From the NCBI GenBank assembly GCA_041671525.1, contig JBAZBJ010000004.1, positions 1-64,000 of the forward strand: a stretch of DNA of 64,000 bases. The letters run 5' to 3'. This stretch comes from UBA11098 sp041671525. GTDB lineage: Bacteria; Patescibacteriota; Minisyncoccia; Moranbacterales; UBA2206. Shown here one piece after another: positions 6,387 through 14,220 of this stretch; position 1 is the stretch's first letter; each line of letters begins with the position of its first letter. The notes beneath the pieces are model-generated. The model was given only the letters and a program-made list of their open reading frames with translations, ran no database searches and was not told where the DNA came from. A program made the translations under genes and the position numbers.

Positions 6387-7540
6387 TTCCTTATTTTTCC
6401 TTTTATTGTATTCTCATAAACCTCCAACATCTTGCCCGCGCAGACTTGCGCGGTGTATTTTTCCCGCGCGATTTTTTGGGCGGCAACGGAAAATTGCTGG
6501 CGCAGATTTTTGTCATTTATCAATTTCATAATCGCCTGTTGAAAATAACTTTTGTTTTCCGGAACCAAAAATCCGGTCTGACCATCCACAACGCTATCCT
6601 CAATGCCGGTGGATCTGACAGCCACCACCGGCAGACCGACATACATCGCTTCCATGATTACCATACCTTGTGTCTCACTCTTGGAGGCATAGACAAAAAT
6701 GTCACCGGCGGCGTAATAATTCCCAATTTCTTTTTTATCCACTAACCCACAAAAAATAACTTGTTGGGAAACTCCGGCCTGATTGGCAATCTCCTGCAAT
6801 TTTGGCATCAAATACCCATCGCTCACAACCATGAATTTTAATCTTTTGTCCTGCTTTAAAATATCAGCAACTGTCGAAACTAAAAATTCAGTGTTTTTTT
6901 CAGACGTTAATCTTGAATTAGTAAAAAGCACTGTCGCATCATCACTGATTGCATATTTTTTCCTGACTGATCCACCATCCTGATTTTCAAAATCCTTCTC
7001 CACCCCGCTGGGAATAACTGCAATATTTTTATTTTTGACTTCCCACTCTTGAATTATTTTTTTCGCTGACTGTGTCGGAATGATAACCTGATCCGCCTTG
7101 TTTGCATATTTTCGGGCGTTTTTGATCACCCAGCGAACCGCCAACTTTTTCGGCAGCAGCGGGAAAAAGTGCGTATATTGATCGTATAAAGTATGCCAGG
7201 TGAAAACCAGCGGAATTTTTTTCCTCTTTGCCCACTTCATCGCCGCACTGCCCAAGAGATTGGGGTGTTGCGCATGAATGATATCCAGATCCAGACCATC
7301 CAAAATTTTGTCCATTTCCCACGAATACGGAATTGGCAGCGGGAAGCGAAATTTAAATTCAATATCAATTGATGGGTACCGAAAAACATTGGGATTTGTG
7401 TCTTGAAAGTCTTTCCAATTTGGCGCAAAAACAAAAACCTCGTGCCCGAGAGCTTCAAATTCCTTGCGGAAACTTTCCACCGAAGCTGAAACGCCATAGG
7501 GATTGGGCAGATAGTTGTTGGTGAAGATTCCGATCTTCAT
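6383..7540 (-). CDS. Glycosyltransferase family 4 (GT-B fold)
   Basis: A 385-residue protein. The N-terminal Rossmann domain begins MKIGIFTNNYLPNPYGVSAS with the acceptor-side IIHAQHPNLLG motif. The C-terminal Glycos_transf_1 domain contains LFTNSRLTSEKN, GDIFVYASKSETQGMVIMEAM (the E-x7-E nucleotide-sugar motif) and GLPVVAVRSTG. It is probably a mannosyl or glucosyl transferase acting on lipid or glycan at the cytoplasmic face. It follows the hydrolase gene with no gap and precedes the NUDIX gene with a 4-base overlap. Confidence 0.92.
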   Translation of the reverse strand: MKIGIFTNNYLPNPYGVSASVESFRKEFEALGHEVFVFAPNWKDFQDTNPNVFRYPSIDIEFKFRFPLPIPYSWEMDKILDGLDLDIIHAQHPNLLGSAAMKWAKRKKIPLVFTWHTLYDQYTHFFPLLPKKLAVRWVIKNARKYANKADQVIIPTQSAKKIIQEWEVKNKNIAVIPSGVEKDFENQDGGSVRKKYAISDDATVLFTNSRLTSEKNTEFLVSTVADILKQDKRLKFMVVSDGYLMPKLQEIANQAGVSQQVIFCGLVDKKEIGNYYAAGDIFVYASKSETQGMVIMEAMYVGLPVVAVRSTGIEDSVVDGQTGFLVPENKSYFQQAIMKLINDKNLRQQFSVAAQKIAREKYTAQVCAGKMLEVYENTIKGKIRK

Positions 7541-8371
7541 TTAATTTTCATTAAGAAAATTAAGGATGTCCTCGAAAACATGTTCATTCTTGATGTCAGA
7601 AATGAAAGTGTGATAGGCGCGCTTGATCCATTTTTTTTGTTTGATAGTTGATCCGATATTGGCATAGATGAAACGCAAACTATTTTTGTTGACAATATGA
7701 TCAGAAGTCGATTGCATCATGAGCACCGGTTGTTTGATGTTCTCAATATTTTTCCGGGATTCTTCAACCAGCCCAAATGTTTCCAAGACTGATTTCGTCG
7801 GATAACTGCTATAGGAGATTTTTCTGGTTACCGAATCTTTGACGCCGAAAGTCGGCGGATAAAACTTCTTGCGATATCTCTTCCCGACTACGTTTAAAAA
7901 TTTTACCAGATTTTTGACCAAAAACTCGATCTTGAACTTAGCCGGCGTCGCCATCAAAACTATACCGGTGATATCCGGATTATTTTTGGCCAGCATCAGG
8001 GCTATATTGCCCCCGATCGAAGTGCCCGCGACATAAACCTTGCCGCATTGATTTTTTAACTCAGCATATTCACGTTGTGAATCTTCCAGCCAGTCCTGCC
8101 ACCGCACATTTTCCAAATTCCGCGGAACAGTACCATGCCCGCGCAGCATCGGCCCGCTGACCGTGTAGCCATTTTCATTCAAAAATTTACCCAACCTCCG
8201 CACTTCATAGGGTGTGGACGTCCACCCGTGAACCAGCAACACGCCCTTGCCGTTGGTGCCTGAGAAATAGAAAGGCTTATCCACCAAATCTCTTTCTTCT
8301 TCGAAAAGAAGATCGGGGTCGGCAAATAAGGTGCTTTTTAACTTGTCATAGATTCTTTTTACCATAAGCAT
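7541..8371 (-). CDS. Alpha/beta hydrolase (carboxylesterase / monoacylglycerol lipase-like)
   Basis: A 276-residue protein. Seen: oxyanion region LLVHGWTSTPYE, nucleophile elbow GTSIGG (Ser near residue 118), a late acidic region STSDHIVN and the catalytic histidine in KRAYHTF. This resembles Est30-type carboxylesterases, which cleave short acyl esters or monoacylglycerol. First gene of the operon with glycosyltransferase, NUDIX and HD genes. TAAAAT at 8373-8378 is so close that the second ATG (8363-8365, MVKRIYDK) may be the true, leaderless start. Confidence 0.88.
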   Translation of the reverse strand: MLMVKRIYDKLKSTLFADPDLLFEEERDLVDKPFYFSGTNGKGVLLVHGWTSTPYEVRRLGKFLNENGYTVSGPMLRGHGTVPRNLENVRWQDWLEDSQREYAELKNQCGKVYVAGTSIGGNIALMLAKNNPDITGIVLMATPAKFKIEFLVKNLVKFLNVVGKRYRKKFYPPTFGVKDSVTRKISYSSYPTKSVLETFGLVEESRKNIENIKQPVLMMQSTSDHIVNKNSLRFIYANIGSTIKQKKWIKRAYHTFISDIKNEHVFEDILNFLNEN

Positions 8372-8372
8372 A

Positions 8373-8400
8373 ATTTTAGCCCTTTTTGGCTAATTTGCAA
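8373..8400 (-). promoter_or_regulatory. Promoter of the hydrolase operon (leaderless geometry)
   Basis: On the minus strand TTGCAA (8395-8400), 16-base spacer, TAAAAT (8373-8378). Transcription would begin near 8366, at the second ATG of the hydrolase gene, so the message would have essentially no leader. Confidence 0.5.
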
Positions 8401-8429
8401 AGACTTAAGACCAATACATCCCCCAAGCC

Positions 8430-8457
8430 TTGATTTATTTCTAAGTTATGTTATGAT
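8430..8457 (+). promoter_or_regulatory. Promoter of tRNA-Glu
   Basis: TTGATT (8430-8435), 16-base spacer, TATGAT (8452-8457), with the tRNA beginning 35 bases downstream. Confidence 0.55.
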
Positions 8458-8491
8458 TTCTACTGTTATTCCATCAGTAAAAAATAACTAT

Positions 8492-8563
8492 GGCGCCATC
8501 GTCTAGTGGTTAGGACACCAGGTTTTCATCCTGGTAACAGGGGTCCGATTCCCCTTGGCGCTA
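8492..8563 (+). tRNA. tRNA-Glu (anticodon UUC)
   Basis: A 72-nt cloverleaf with acceptor GGCGCCA/TGGCGCT (first pair G-U), anticodon loop TTTTCAT (UUC) and discriminator A. The tail is CAA rather than CCA, so CCA must be added after transcription. It is followed by a long AT-rich hairpin (8563-8603). The TPsiC arm and acceptor 3' strand plus this hairpin recur downstream at about 8753-8815. Confidence 0.95.
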
Positions 8564-8815
8564 CAAATTTTAAAAGTCCCATTTATGGGGCTTTTAAATT
8601 TGTCTAGCGACAAGAGGGAATCGGACGGGCAGCAGCGAGACCAGCCGCCACGGCGCAGTCGAGCGCCGACAAATTCGAGCGAGCGAGGATTTGGCGCTGC
8701 CCAGGGCAAGGAGTCCGCCGCGCCTGCCTGCCGGCAGGCAGGGACGACGCGTAATTCCCCTTGGCGCTACAAATTTTTAAAAGTCTTCCCGAAGGAAGGC
8801 TTTTAAATTTGTCGT
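8548..8815. repeat. Duplicated tRNA-Glu 3' end plus hairpin, with GC-rich filler
   Basis: ATTCCCCTTGGCGCTACAAA occurs at about 8549 and again at about 8754, each followed by a hairpin of the form TTTTAAAAGTC...GCTTTTAAATTTG. Between them lies about 190 bases of GC-rich sequence with an inverted partial copy of the T-arm (near 8605-8630) and the dispersed palindrome CCTGCCTGCCGGCAGGCAGG (8726-8745). No credible gene is present; apparent frames on both strands are tRNA shadows. It looks like a remnant of tRNA-directed insertion or duplication. Confidence 0.65.
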
Positions 8816-8836
8816 ATTGAAAATAAGTTATATGCC

Positions 8837-9535
8837 TTACTCTGTCTCGCAACAACTCACCTCCTCGGCATAGAAGTGGCCGGGATTTTGTTTGTCCCGC
8901 TCGCCCACCGCCCGCAAAACTTTGCCGATGGCATATTCCGCCGAGTAGGGAAAAGGCTTGTCTTTTTGGAATGTTACCATCTCTACCCGGCCGCCCTGCT
9001 CCTCGATGGTGACTTCGCTCCCGGACAAACTCACCACCCGCCCGGTCACCGCCATAGTTTTTGGTACATTTCGATTTTTATGCCAATCCTGCATAACATT
9101 TTCACCGCCCCGGAAGGCGAAAAAACCACCCAAAAAAACCGCGACCACCAACAGCGCCAGCGCGGAAATATTCAAATAACCCCGGAAAGCGTGCGCCAGA
9201 TCCAATTTTCTGGCAATATAGTTGACCACCAAGATGGAGATCAGCAGCAGCGCGATATAATCATAGGGCAGCGCCAACAAAAAAACCTTTATGCCGGGAA
9301 CGCCCAATTTCAAAAAGGCGAACGCCCCCATTTTTTTCACCACATACAGCATCATAGCAAGCAGCAACCCTCCGCCGAAAATCGCGAGCATCAGCACGCT
9401 TTGCAACCCCACTTTGCGCGCCAACAAAAACAGCGGCGTCCTGATTTGGATATCCTCCGCCTTGATCTTGCCCATCACCCTGTTTTTCAAGTCCATCTTG
9501 GTTGTTTTTATATTGTCCTGAATTTCCTCTTCCAT
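8837..9535 (-). CDS. Multi-pass membrane protein, possible anti-sigma factor
   Basis: A 232-residue protein: about 40 cytoplasmic residues, then about four hydrophobic segments (near 43-66, 76-90, 93-110, 122-142) and a C-terminal beta-rich domain ending in a Cys pair (EEVSCCETE). It begins five bases after the ECF sigma factor stop. ECF genes are usually co-transcribed with a membrane anti-sigma factor, so this is the likely role, but no zinc anti-sigma motif (HxxxCxxC) is present; the call rests on context. Confidence 0.6.
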   Translation of the reverse strand: MEEEIQDNIKTTKMDLKNRVMGKIKAEDIQIRTPLFLLARKVGLQSVLMLAIFGGGLLLAMMLYVVKKMGAFAFLKLGVPGIKVFLLALPYDYIALLLISILVVNYIARKLDLAHAFRGYLNISALALLVVAVFLGGFFAFRGGENVMQDWHKNRNVPKTMAVTGRVVSLSGSEVTIEEQGGRVEMVTFQKDKPFPYSAEYAIGKVLRAVGERDKQNPGHFYAEEVSCCETE

Positions 9536-9540
9536 TTTTT

Positions 9541-10152
9541 TTATCTCTTTAATTTTTCCATCACTTCCGCTAGATTTTTCTTGGCTCGATTGATCAAAGT
9601 GCCGACGGTGTTCACCGGTTTGCCCAGAATTTCCCCGATTTCTTCATAGGACTTGTCCGAAAAATAGCGCAACAGCAACACTTGCTTGTATTTGATCGGC
9701 AGTCGCTTAATCGCATCATCCACTTCCTTGATCGATTCCTTGCGGATCCAGGCGTCATCCGCCCCGTCTTCCGTGCTCTGACTCACCAGCTTGTCTTTGG
9801 TAGAACTGATGTCCTCCCACGAAATGAAGCGCTTCAAAGATTTGCGCTTGATGTAGTTCACAGCTTCATTATGGGCGATGCGGTAAATCCAAGAAGAAAA
9901 TTTTCGACTAACGTCATAGCTGTACAAGTTTTTGTAGGCCTTGATAAAGACGTCTTGCAGCAAGTCCTCCGCTTCATCACGGTTGCCGATCAACCGATAC
10001 AGATACGCAAAAAGCTTGCCTTGGTATCTTTCGATGATCTCCGCGTATCTTTCAGCGTTTTTTTCCCGCACCAACAAGATCAACTCGTTGTCCCCCAGGG
10101 CTTGGTCTTCCTTGACGACGGCGCTAATGTCTAGTGCAAATTTCCTAGTCAT
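9541..10152 (-). CDS. ECF-type RNA polymerase sigma factor
   Basis: A 203-residue protein with sigma region 2 (IERYQGKLFAYLYRLIGNRD followed by EAEDLLQDVFIKAY) and region 4 (LPIKYKQVLLLRYFSDKSYE and a helix-turn-helix EIGEILGKPVNTVGTLINRA). Regions 1 and 3 are missing, as in group IV (ECF) factors, which respond to envelope stress. Start ATG at 10150-10152 with AAGG about nine bases upstream. Co-transcribed with the membrane protein at 8837. A perfect palindrome (10206-10222) lies in its promoter region. Confidence 0.92.
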   Translation of the reverse strand: MTRKFALDISAVVKEDQALGDNELILLVREKNAERYAEIIERYQGKLFAYLYRLIGNRDEAEDLLQDVFIKAYKNLYSYDVSRKFSSWIYRIAHNEAVNYIKRKSLKRFISWEDISSTKDKLVSQSTEDGADDAWIRKESIKEVDDAIKRLPIKYKQVLLLRYFSDKSYEEIGEILGKPVNTVGTLINRAKKNLAEVMEKLKR

Positions 10153-10205
10153 TATTATTACCTTAAGAATAAACCTTTATTTCACGCTTGCCCTAACTAT
10201 AGTAT

Positions 10206-10222
10206 AATAGTAACATACTATT
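10206..10222. promoter_or_regulatory. Operator-like palindrome between sigma factor and tsaD
   Basis: AATAGTA (10206-10212), ACA, TACTATT (10216-10222) form a perfect 7-bp inverted repeat overlapping TATACT-like sequence read on the minus strand. It is placed to control the divergent sigma gene; the binding protein is unknown. Confidence 0.4.
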
Positions 10223-10259
10223 CTACTCTAAAGGCCTAATAAGTCAATCTTTAATGGAA

Positions 10260-10302
10260 CCTAAAGCGAAGCTTTAGGAATTTCCTAAAGCTTCGCTTTA
10301 GG
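10260..10302. repeat. 43-bp perfect palindromic hairpin (AAAGC family)
   Basis: CCTAAAGCGAAGCTTTAGGA is followed, across a short centre, by its exact reverse complement. No T run follows, so it is not a standard terminator. Related CTAAAGCTCAGCTTTAG hairpins occur at 12683-12815, which makes this a dispersed palindrome family. Confidence 0.7.
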
Positions 10303-10313
10303 CCACATATTTT

Positions 10314-11438
10314 ATGCTAATTTTAGGCCTTGAAACATCTTGTGATGAAACCGCCGCCGCGGTGGTTCGCGCGGGGAAAAAAATTGAAATTCTCTCCAAT
10401 GTCGTTTCTTCCCAGATAGAACTGCACGCGCAGTGGGGCGGAGTTGTGCCAAACTTGGCCGCCCGCGAACATGTCAAAAATATTTTGCCCGTCATCTCAG
10501 CTGCGCTGGAACAAGCAAAAATTACGCCGGCCGACTTGGATCTGATCGCGGTGACCAATGGCCCCGGTTTGATTCCTGCTTTGCTCATCGGCACCAACGC
10601 CGCCAAGACACTGGCTTACCTCTGGCAGAAACCCCTGCTTGGCATCCATCATGTCGAAGGACACATCTACGCTAATTTCATCAAGGATGAAATTAGCAAA
10701 GTTAAAAGTCTAAAGTCTAAAGCTAAAAGTGACATACAATTTCCAATTTTGTGTCTGGTGGTATCGGGAGGGCATACCCAGTTAGTTTTCATGAAAAGCC
10801 ATTTACACTATGAAATCATCGGCCAAACCATGGATGATGCTGCCGGCGAAGCTTTTGATAAGGTCGCACGCATTTTAAATCTTGGCTATCCCGGCGGACC
10901 AGCAGTCGCCGCGGCGGCGAAGTGTGGATCGCGAATCGTGGATCGTGGATCGAAAAACGATACGCGATATGCGTTACGCGATATGCGTCTCCCTCGTCCG
11001 ATGCTTAACTCCAAAAATTTCAATTTCTCTTTTTCCGGCCTCAAAACGGCCGTGCTCTATACGGTCAAAAAAAACCCAAAAATATTGCAAGATGAAAAAT
11101 TAATCGCGCAGCTGAGCGCTGAATTTCAGCAAGCCGTTGTGGACGTGCTGATTCATAAAACCCTGGCCGCCGCCCAAAAATACGCTCCCAAAACCATTCT
11201 GCTGGCCGGCGGTGTTTCCGCCAATGAAGAACTCCGGAAGCAACTAGGCACAGCCATTAAAAAAACCTTGCCGCAGACGCAATATCAACTACCGGAGACA
11301 AAATACTCCATCGACAACGCCGCCATGATCGCCAGCGCCGGCTTCTTCCGCTGGAAAATAATGTCGGACGCGCAAAGAAAACTTACCCTGAAAAATTGGA
11401 GGAATTTAAAAACTGAAGCTAATTTAAAATTAAAATAA
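10314..11438 (+). CDS. tsaD: tRNA N6-threonylcarbamoyladenosine transferase TsaD
   Basis: A 374-residue ASKHA-fold protein that transfers threonylcarbamoyl from TC-AMP to A37 of ANN-decoding tRNAs. Seen: N-terminal GLETSCDETAAAVV, metal-binding HHVEGH (residues 112-117), VVSGGHTQLV, GEAFDKVARILNLGYPGGP, and C-terminal LLAGGVSANEELR. Two unusual segments interrupt the family pattern: residues about 124-141 (SKVKSLKSKAKS) and about 203-226 (CGSRIVDRGSKNDTRYALRD). Both are coded by short internally repeated DNA and resemble in-frame repeat insertions. Confidence 0.95.
   Translation: MLILGLETSCDETAAAVVRAGKKIEILSNVVSSQIELHAQWGGVVPNLAAREHVKNILPVISAALEQAKITPADLDLIAVTNGPGLIPALLIGTNAAKTLAYLWQKPLLGIHHVEGHIYANFIKDEISKVKSLKSKAKSDIQFPILCLVVSGGHTQLVFMKSHLHYEIIGQTMDDAAGEAFDKVARILNLGYPGGPAVAAAAKCGSRIVDRGSKNDTRYALRDMRLPRPMLNSKNFNFSFSGLKTAVLYTVKKNPKILQDEKLIAQLSAEFQQAVVDVLIHKTLAAAQKYAPKTILLAGGVSANEELRKQLGTAIKKTLPQTQYQLPETKYSIDNAAMIASAGFFRWKIMSDAQRKLTLKNWRNLKTEANLKLK
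10918..10990. repeat. In-frame GATCG/CGATATGCG repeat insertion in tsaD
   Basis: The DNA contains tandem GGATCGTGGATCG units and then ACGCGATATGCG twice, with partial inverted symmetry (GATCG...CGAT). It is read in frame. A similar block with CGTGAATCG/CGATTCACG lies in the intergenic region 30188-30262, so it appears to belong to a dispersed family. Confidence 0.5.
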
Positions 11439-11441
11439 TTC

Positions 11442-11595
11442 ACCCTGTTAAATAAATTTTGCCTTCCTACCGGCAGGACGACTAGGGCAAAATTAAGATT
11501 TGGACAGACAGTCAGTGGATTTAAAATTTTAATATAACTAATTAAAAAATAAGTTGTGCTCATAAGACATAGGCCCAAATCTTATTTAACAGGGT
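11442..11595. repeat. Element with 14-bp terminal inverted repeats (ACCCTGTTAAATAA)
   Basis: ACCCTGTTAAATAA at 11442-11455 is exactly inverted at 11582-11595 (TTATTTAACAGGGT), three bases before the start codon at 11598. Inside is a hairpin AATTTTGCC...GGCAAAATT around CCTACCGGCAGG. A related, shorter pair flanks 53938-53980. This non-coding element fills the whole gap between tsaD and the next gene. Confidence 0.55.
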
Positions 11596-11597
11596 AA

Positions 11598-12068
11598 ATG
11601 CAAAACATCAAATTTCTTCTCTTAGGTTTCATTGCCGCGCTCGGCGCTTTGGCGGTAGAAATGATTCTCACTATGCTCTTTCCGGGAGAAGCCGCACTAG
11701 TTTTCACACAAATCACCTTCCTGCTGATTCTGTTGGTGGCGACCGAGGAACTTTTCAAGTTCGCTGTTATGCTCAAATCTGTTTCCACCACCTCCTTTTT
11801 CCGGCCCTCTTTTCTCATCAGTGCCGGCTTCGCCCTGACGGAAATCTTTCTCGCTTATTCGAAAAACACTGGCATAATTCAAAACAACCTTTACCCGTTG
11901 CTAGCCGGAGTTGGAATAATCCACCTGACCACCGGTATTATCTGTGGATACTCCGCTTTTGCCTACAAAAAAACCGGACGTGCTTTAACCCCATTATTAT
12001 TGCTTATTTTGGCCATCGTCTTGCATTTAATTTATAACGTGGTTATAATTAAATTAATAAGAAACTAA
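11598..12068 (+). CDS. PrsW-like intramembrane protease family protein
   Basis: A 156-residue polytopic protein with about five hydrophobic segments. The spaced motifs of the PrsW/CAAX-like glutamic protease family are recognisable: EELFKF (EExxK) near 50-55, FALTEIF near 76-82, HLTTGI near 108-113 and HLIYN near 145-149. PrsW in Bacillus cleaves an anti-sigma factor; here an ECF sigma factor and membrane protein are encoded about 1.5 kb away, which makes a similar role conceivable. It is shorter than typical PrsW (about 220 residues). Placed between tsaD and hsp20 on the same strand. Confidence 0.65.
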   Translation: MQNIKFLLLGFIAALGALAVEMILTMLFPGEAALVFTQITFLLILLVATEELFKFAVMLKSVSTTSFFRPSFLISAGFALTEIFLAYSKNTGIIQNNLYPLLAGVGIIHLTTGIICGYSAFAYKKTGRALTPLLLLILAIVLHLIYNVVIIKLIRN

Positions 12069-12082
12069 CTTTATACAAGGCT

Positions 12083-12634
12083 ATGGTCAAAGTAAAAAGG
12101 TCTTTTTTGGAAAAGCTCACCGGATCCCGCCGCATCGATTCTGATGAATATGATGGGGGCGAAGACCGCGAAAGAACAAGCTCGATTACGCCCATAACTA
12201 ACATCTACGAGGAAGAGGAAACGTCCTATGTCACGACCACTTCCCCGGCCCACAAAAATATGATCGAAGAAAATGAAAATTTTTCCCCAAGCAGCGACGG
12301 AAGCGAGGGACAACTGACCATTGATGTCTATCAGACCGAAAACGACATTGTCATCAAATCCACCATCGCCGGCGTCAAACCGGAAGATTTGGACGTCAGC
12401 ATCAACAATGATATGGTGACCATCCGCGGCGAAAGGAAAAACGAAGAAAATGTCACCGAAGAAAATTATTATTACCAGGAATGTTATTGGGGACAGTTTT
12501 CCCGCTCCGTCATTTTGCCGGTCGATGTTTTGGCCGACAAAGCCGAAGCTTCGATGAAAAACGGAATTTTCACTCTGCGCCTGCCGAAAGCCGACACGAC
12601 CAAAACAAAGAAAATCCAGGTGCGCGGCTTCTAA
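12083..12634 (+). CDS. Hsp20 / alpha-crystallin small heat-shock protein
   Basis: A 183-residue protein. A disordered acidic N-terminus of about 75 residues precedes an alpha-crystallin domain (about 76-180): QLTIDVYQTENDIVIKSTI, GVKPEDLDVSINNDMVTI with RGERK, the loop YYYQECYWGQFSRSVILP, and KNGIFTLRLPKAD. These are ATP-independent holdases that protect unfolded proteins. It is 14 bases after the PrsW-like gene and ends in a strong terminator. Confidence 0.93.
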   Translation: MVKVKRSFLEKLTGSRRIDSDEYDGGEDRERTSSITPITNIYEEEETSYVTTTSPAHKNMIEENENFSPSSDGSEGQLTIDVYQTENDIVIKSTIAGVKPEDLDVSINNDMVTIRGERKNEENVTEENYYYQECYWGQFSRSVILPVDVLADKAEASMKNGIFTLRLPKADTTKTKKIQVRGF

Positions 12635-12651
12635 ATTTACTGCTATAAATC

Positions 12652-12676
12652 AAGCTCCCGGGCTGGGAGCTTTTTT
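12652..12676 (+). terminator. Rho-independent terminator after hsp20
   Basis: AAGCTCCC (12652-12659) pairs with GGGAGCTT (12665-12672) and runs into TTTTTT. Confidence 0.9.
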
Positions 12677-12682
12677 GTTGCC

Positions 12683-12815
12683 CTAAAGCTCAGCTTTAGA
12701 GAGGAGCCGTCGAACCTGCAGAAAAGCTGAGCTTTAGGAAACCCGTCGGAAACTCGCTTAAAGCTCGGCTTTTCCCCGTCGTCCGCGGCGGACTCCTCCT
12801 CAAAGCCAAGCTTTT
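12683..12815. repeat. Cluster of AAAGCT...AGCTTT palindromes
   Basis: TAAAGCTCAGCTTTAG (about 12684), AAAGCTGAGCTTTAGG (about 12722), TTAAAGCTCGGCTTTT (about 12759) and AAAGCCAAGCTTTTT (about 12802) repeat with GC-rich spacers (GTCGTCCGCGGCGGAC). No gene is seen between the hsp20 terminator and vanW; the stretch is made of this repeat family. Confidence 0.6.
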
Positions 12816-12861
12816 TGATGCCCGCATTGATTTTGCGAGCATTTTACGCTATTATTAGCCC

Positions 12862-14172
12862 ATGCTGAAAACGTTTCGCCGACAACTTTATCTGACTTTT
12901 ACTCTATGCCTGTTGTCATTGACCGTGGGCAATTTCGCCTGGGCCGAAAGCATCGATCTGGGAGTATTTTCCACGCAAACCACCCACGGAAAAATTACCA
13001 AAAACATCTCTTTGAAGATCGGCGACACCGCCCATCCACTGACCGTCGAAAACATCAAGGGTTTTATCCAGGAACAAGAACAATTGACCTACAATCCCGC
13101 CTACCGGTCAGAGATTGAAAACATCCATTTTTGCGACTTTAAAAAATCCATTCTCTGCGCATTATTTTTTAACGCTGAAAAAGAAAGCCACATTCAAAAA
13201 ATATCCCGCCTGTCCTTGGATACTGACAAGCTCGCGCGCCACCTTGAAGATCTGGCTCGCCAAGCCGACCGCGATCCGGAAAATGCCACCCTGCAGGCGG
13301 AAGAGGGAAAAGTGGCGGTTTTTTCGCTGAGCAAAAACGGTCTCCGCTTGGACAAGGCAAAGAGCTTGCAGATCCTGCTTGAATATTTCAAAAGCAATGC
13401 CACGGCCGATTCGATAACTTTAGCCGCGGACACCGTCAAGCCGGAAATTTCCACCGACTCCATCGACAACCTGGGCATCACTTCCCTCATCGGCACCGGC
13501 ACTTCCAATTTTGCCGGCTCACCGAAGAACCGCATTTTCAACATCAAGGTGGCCGTCTCCCGTTTCAATGGCACGCTCATCAAACCCGGGGAAGAATTTT
13601 CCTTCGTGAAAACACTGGGCGAAGTTGACGGCGAACACGGCTACTTGCCGGAGCTGGTCATCAAGGGCGACAAGACCGAACCGGATTTCGGCGGCGGCAT
13701 CTGCCAAGTTTCCACCACCGCTTTCCGCGCTGCCATCTATTCCGGCCTCAAAATTACCGCTCGCCGCAACCACGCCTATCCGGTCGCCTATTACAATCCC
13801 CAAGGCATGGACGCCACTGTCTATGTGCCGCTGCCGGATCTGAAATTCGTCAACAACACCTCCGGCTACATCCTGATTCAGGTTAAAATTGTCGGCACCG
13901 TTCTGACCTTTGATTTCTATGGCACGGACGATGGCCGCAAAACCACGGTGATCGGCCCGACAATCACCGAACGCAACCCGGACGGCTCCCTGAAAGCCAC
14001 TTTTACCCAAGAAGTTGTCGACAAAAACGGCGCTTCCCTCATCAACGATGTCTTCAACAGCGCCTACGACTCACCCAGCAAATATCCGCATCCCGGCGAA
14101 GTCCTGACCGTAAAACCCAAAGACTGGTCGAGCAATGAATGGAAAAAATACAAGAAGGAGCACAATCTCTAA
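12862..14172 (+). CDS. VanW-family exported protein
   Basis: A 436-residue protein. Signal peptide MLKTFRRQLYLTFTLCLLSL...WAES (cleavage near 30). A middle putative peptidoglycan-binding domain (about 30-200) precedes the VanW domain: SNFAGSPKNRIFNIKVAVSR, PGEEFSFVKTLGEVDGEHGY, FGGGICQVSTTAFRAA and RRNHAYPVAYY. VanW proteins accompany some vancomycin-resistance clusters, but their biochemical role is unknown; related YoaR-like proteins are widespread in Patescibacteria and probably act at the cell wall. It is monocistronic, ending in a bidirectional terminator. Confidence 0.9.
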   Translation: MLKTFRRQLYLTFTLCLLSLTVGNFAWAESIDLGVFSTQTTHGKITKNISLKIGDTAHPLTVENIKGFIQEQEQLTYNPAYRSEIENIHFCDFKKSILCALFFNAEKESHIQKISRLSLDTDKLARHLEDLARQADRDPENATLQAEEGKVAVFSLSKNGLRLDKAKSLQILLEYFKSNATADSITLAADTVKPEISTDSIDNLGITSLIGTGTSNFAGSPKNRIFNIKVAVSRFNGTLIKPGEEFSFVKTLGEVDGEHGYLPELVIKGDKTEPDFGGGICQVSTTAFRAAIYSGLKITARRNHAYPVAYYNPQGMDATVYVPLPDLKFVNNTSGYILIQVKIVGTVLTFDFYGTDDGRKTTVIGPTITERNPDGSLKATFTQEVVDKNGASLINDVFNSAYDSPSKYPHPGEVLTVKPKDWSSNEWKKYKKEHNL

Positions 14173-14186
14173 ATTATCTGCCACCT

Positions 14187-14218
14187 AAAAAATCCGCCAC
14201 CCTTGAGCGGATTTTTTA
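14187..14218. terminator. Bidirectional rho-independent terminator
   Basis: AAAAAATCCGC (14187-14197) and GCGGATTTTTT (14207-14217) form a hairpin with A/T tracts on both sides. It serves vanW on the plus strand and the convergent KilA-N gene on the minus strand. Confidence 0.88.
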
Positions 14219-14220
14219 TT

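Noticed and set aside
8503..8855. Open frames on both strands around and after tRNA-Glu
   Set aside because: They translate tRNA and palindrome sequence (for example KICSAKGNRTPVTRMKTW), lack ribosome sites and resemble well-known spurious annotations.
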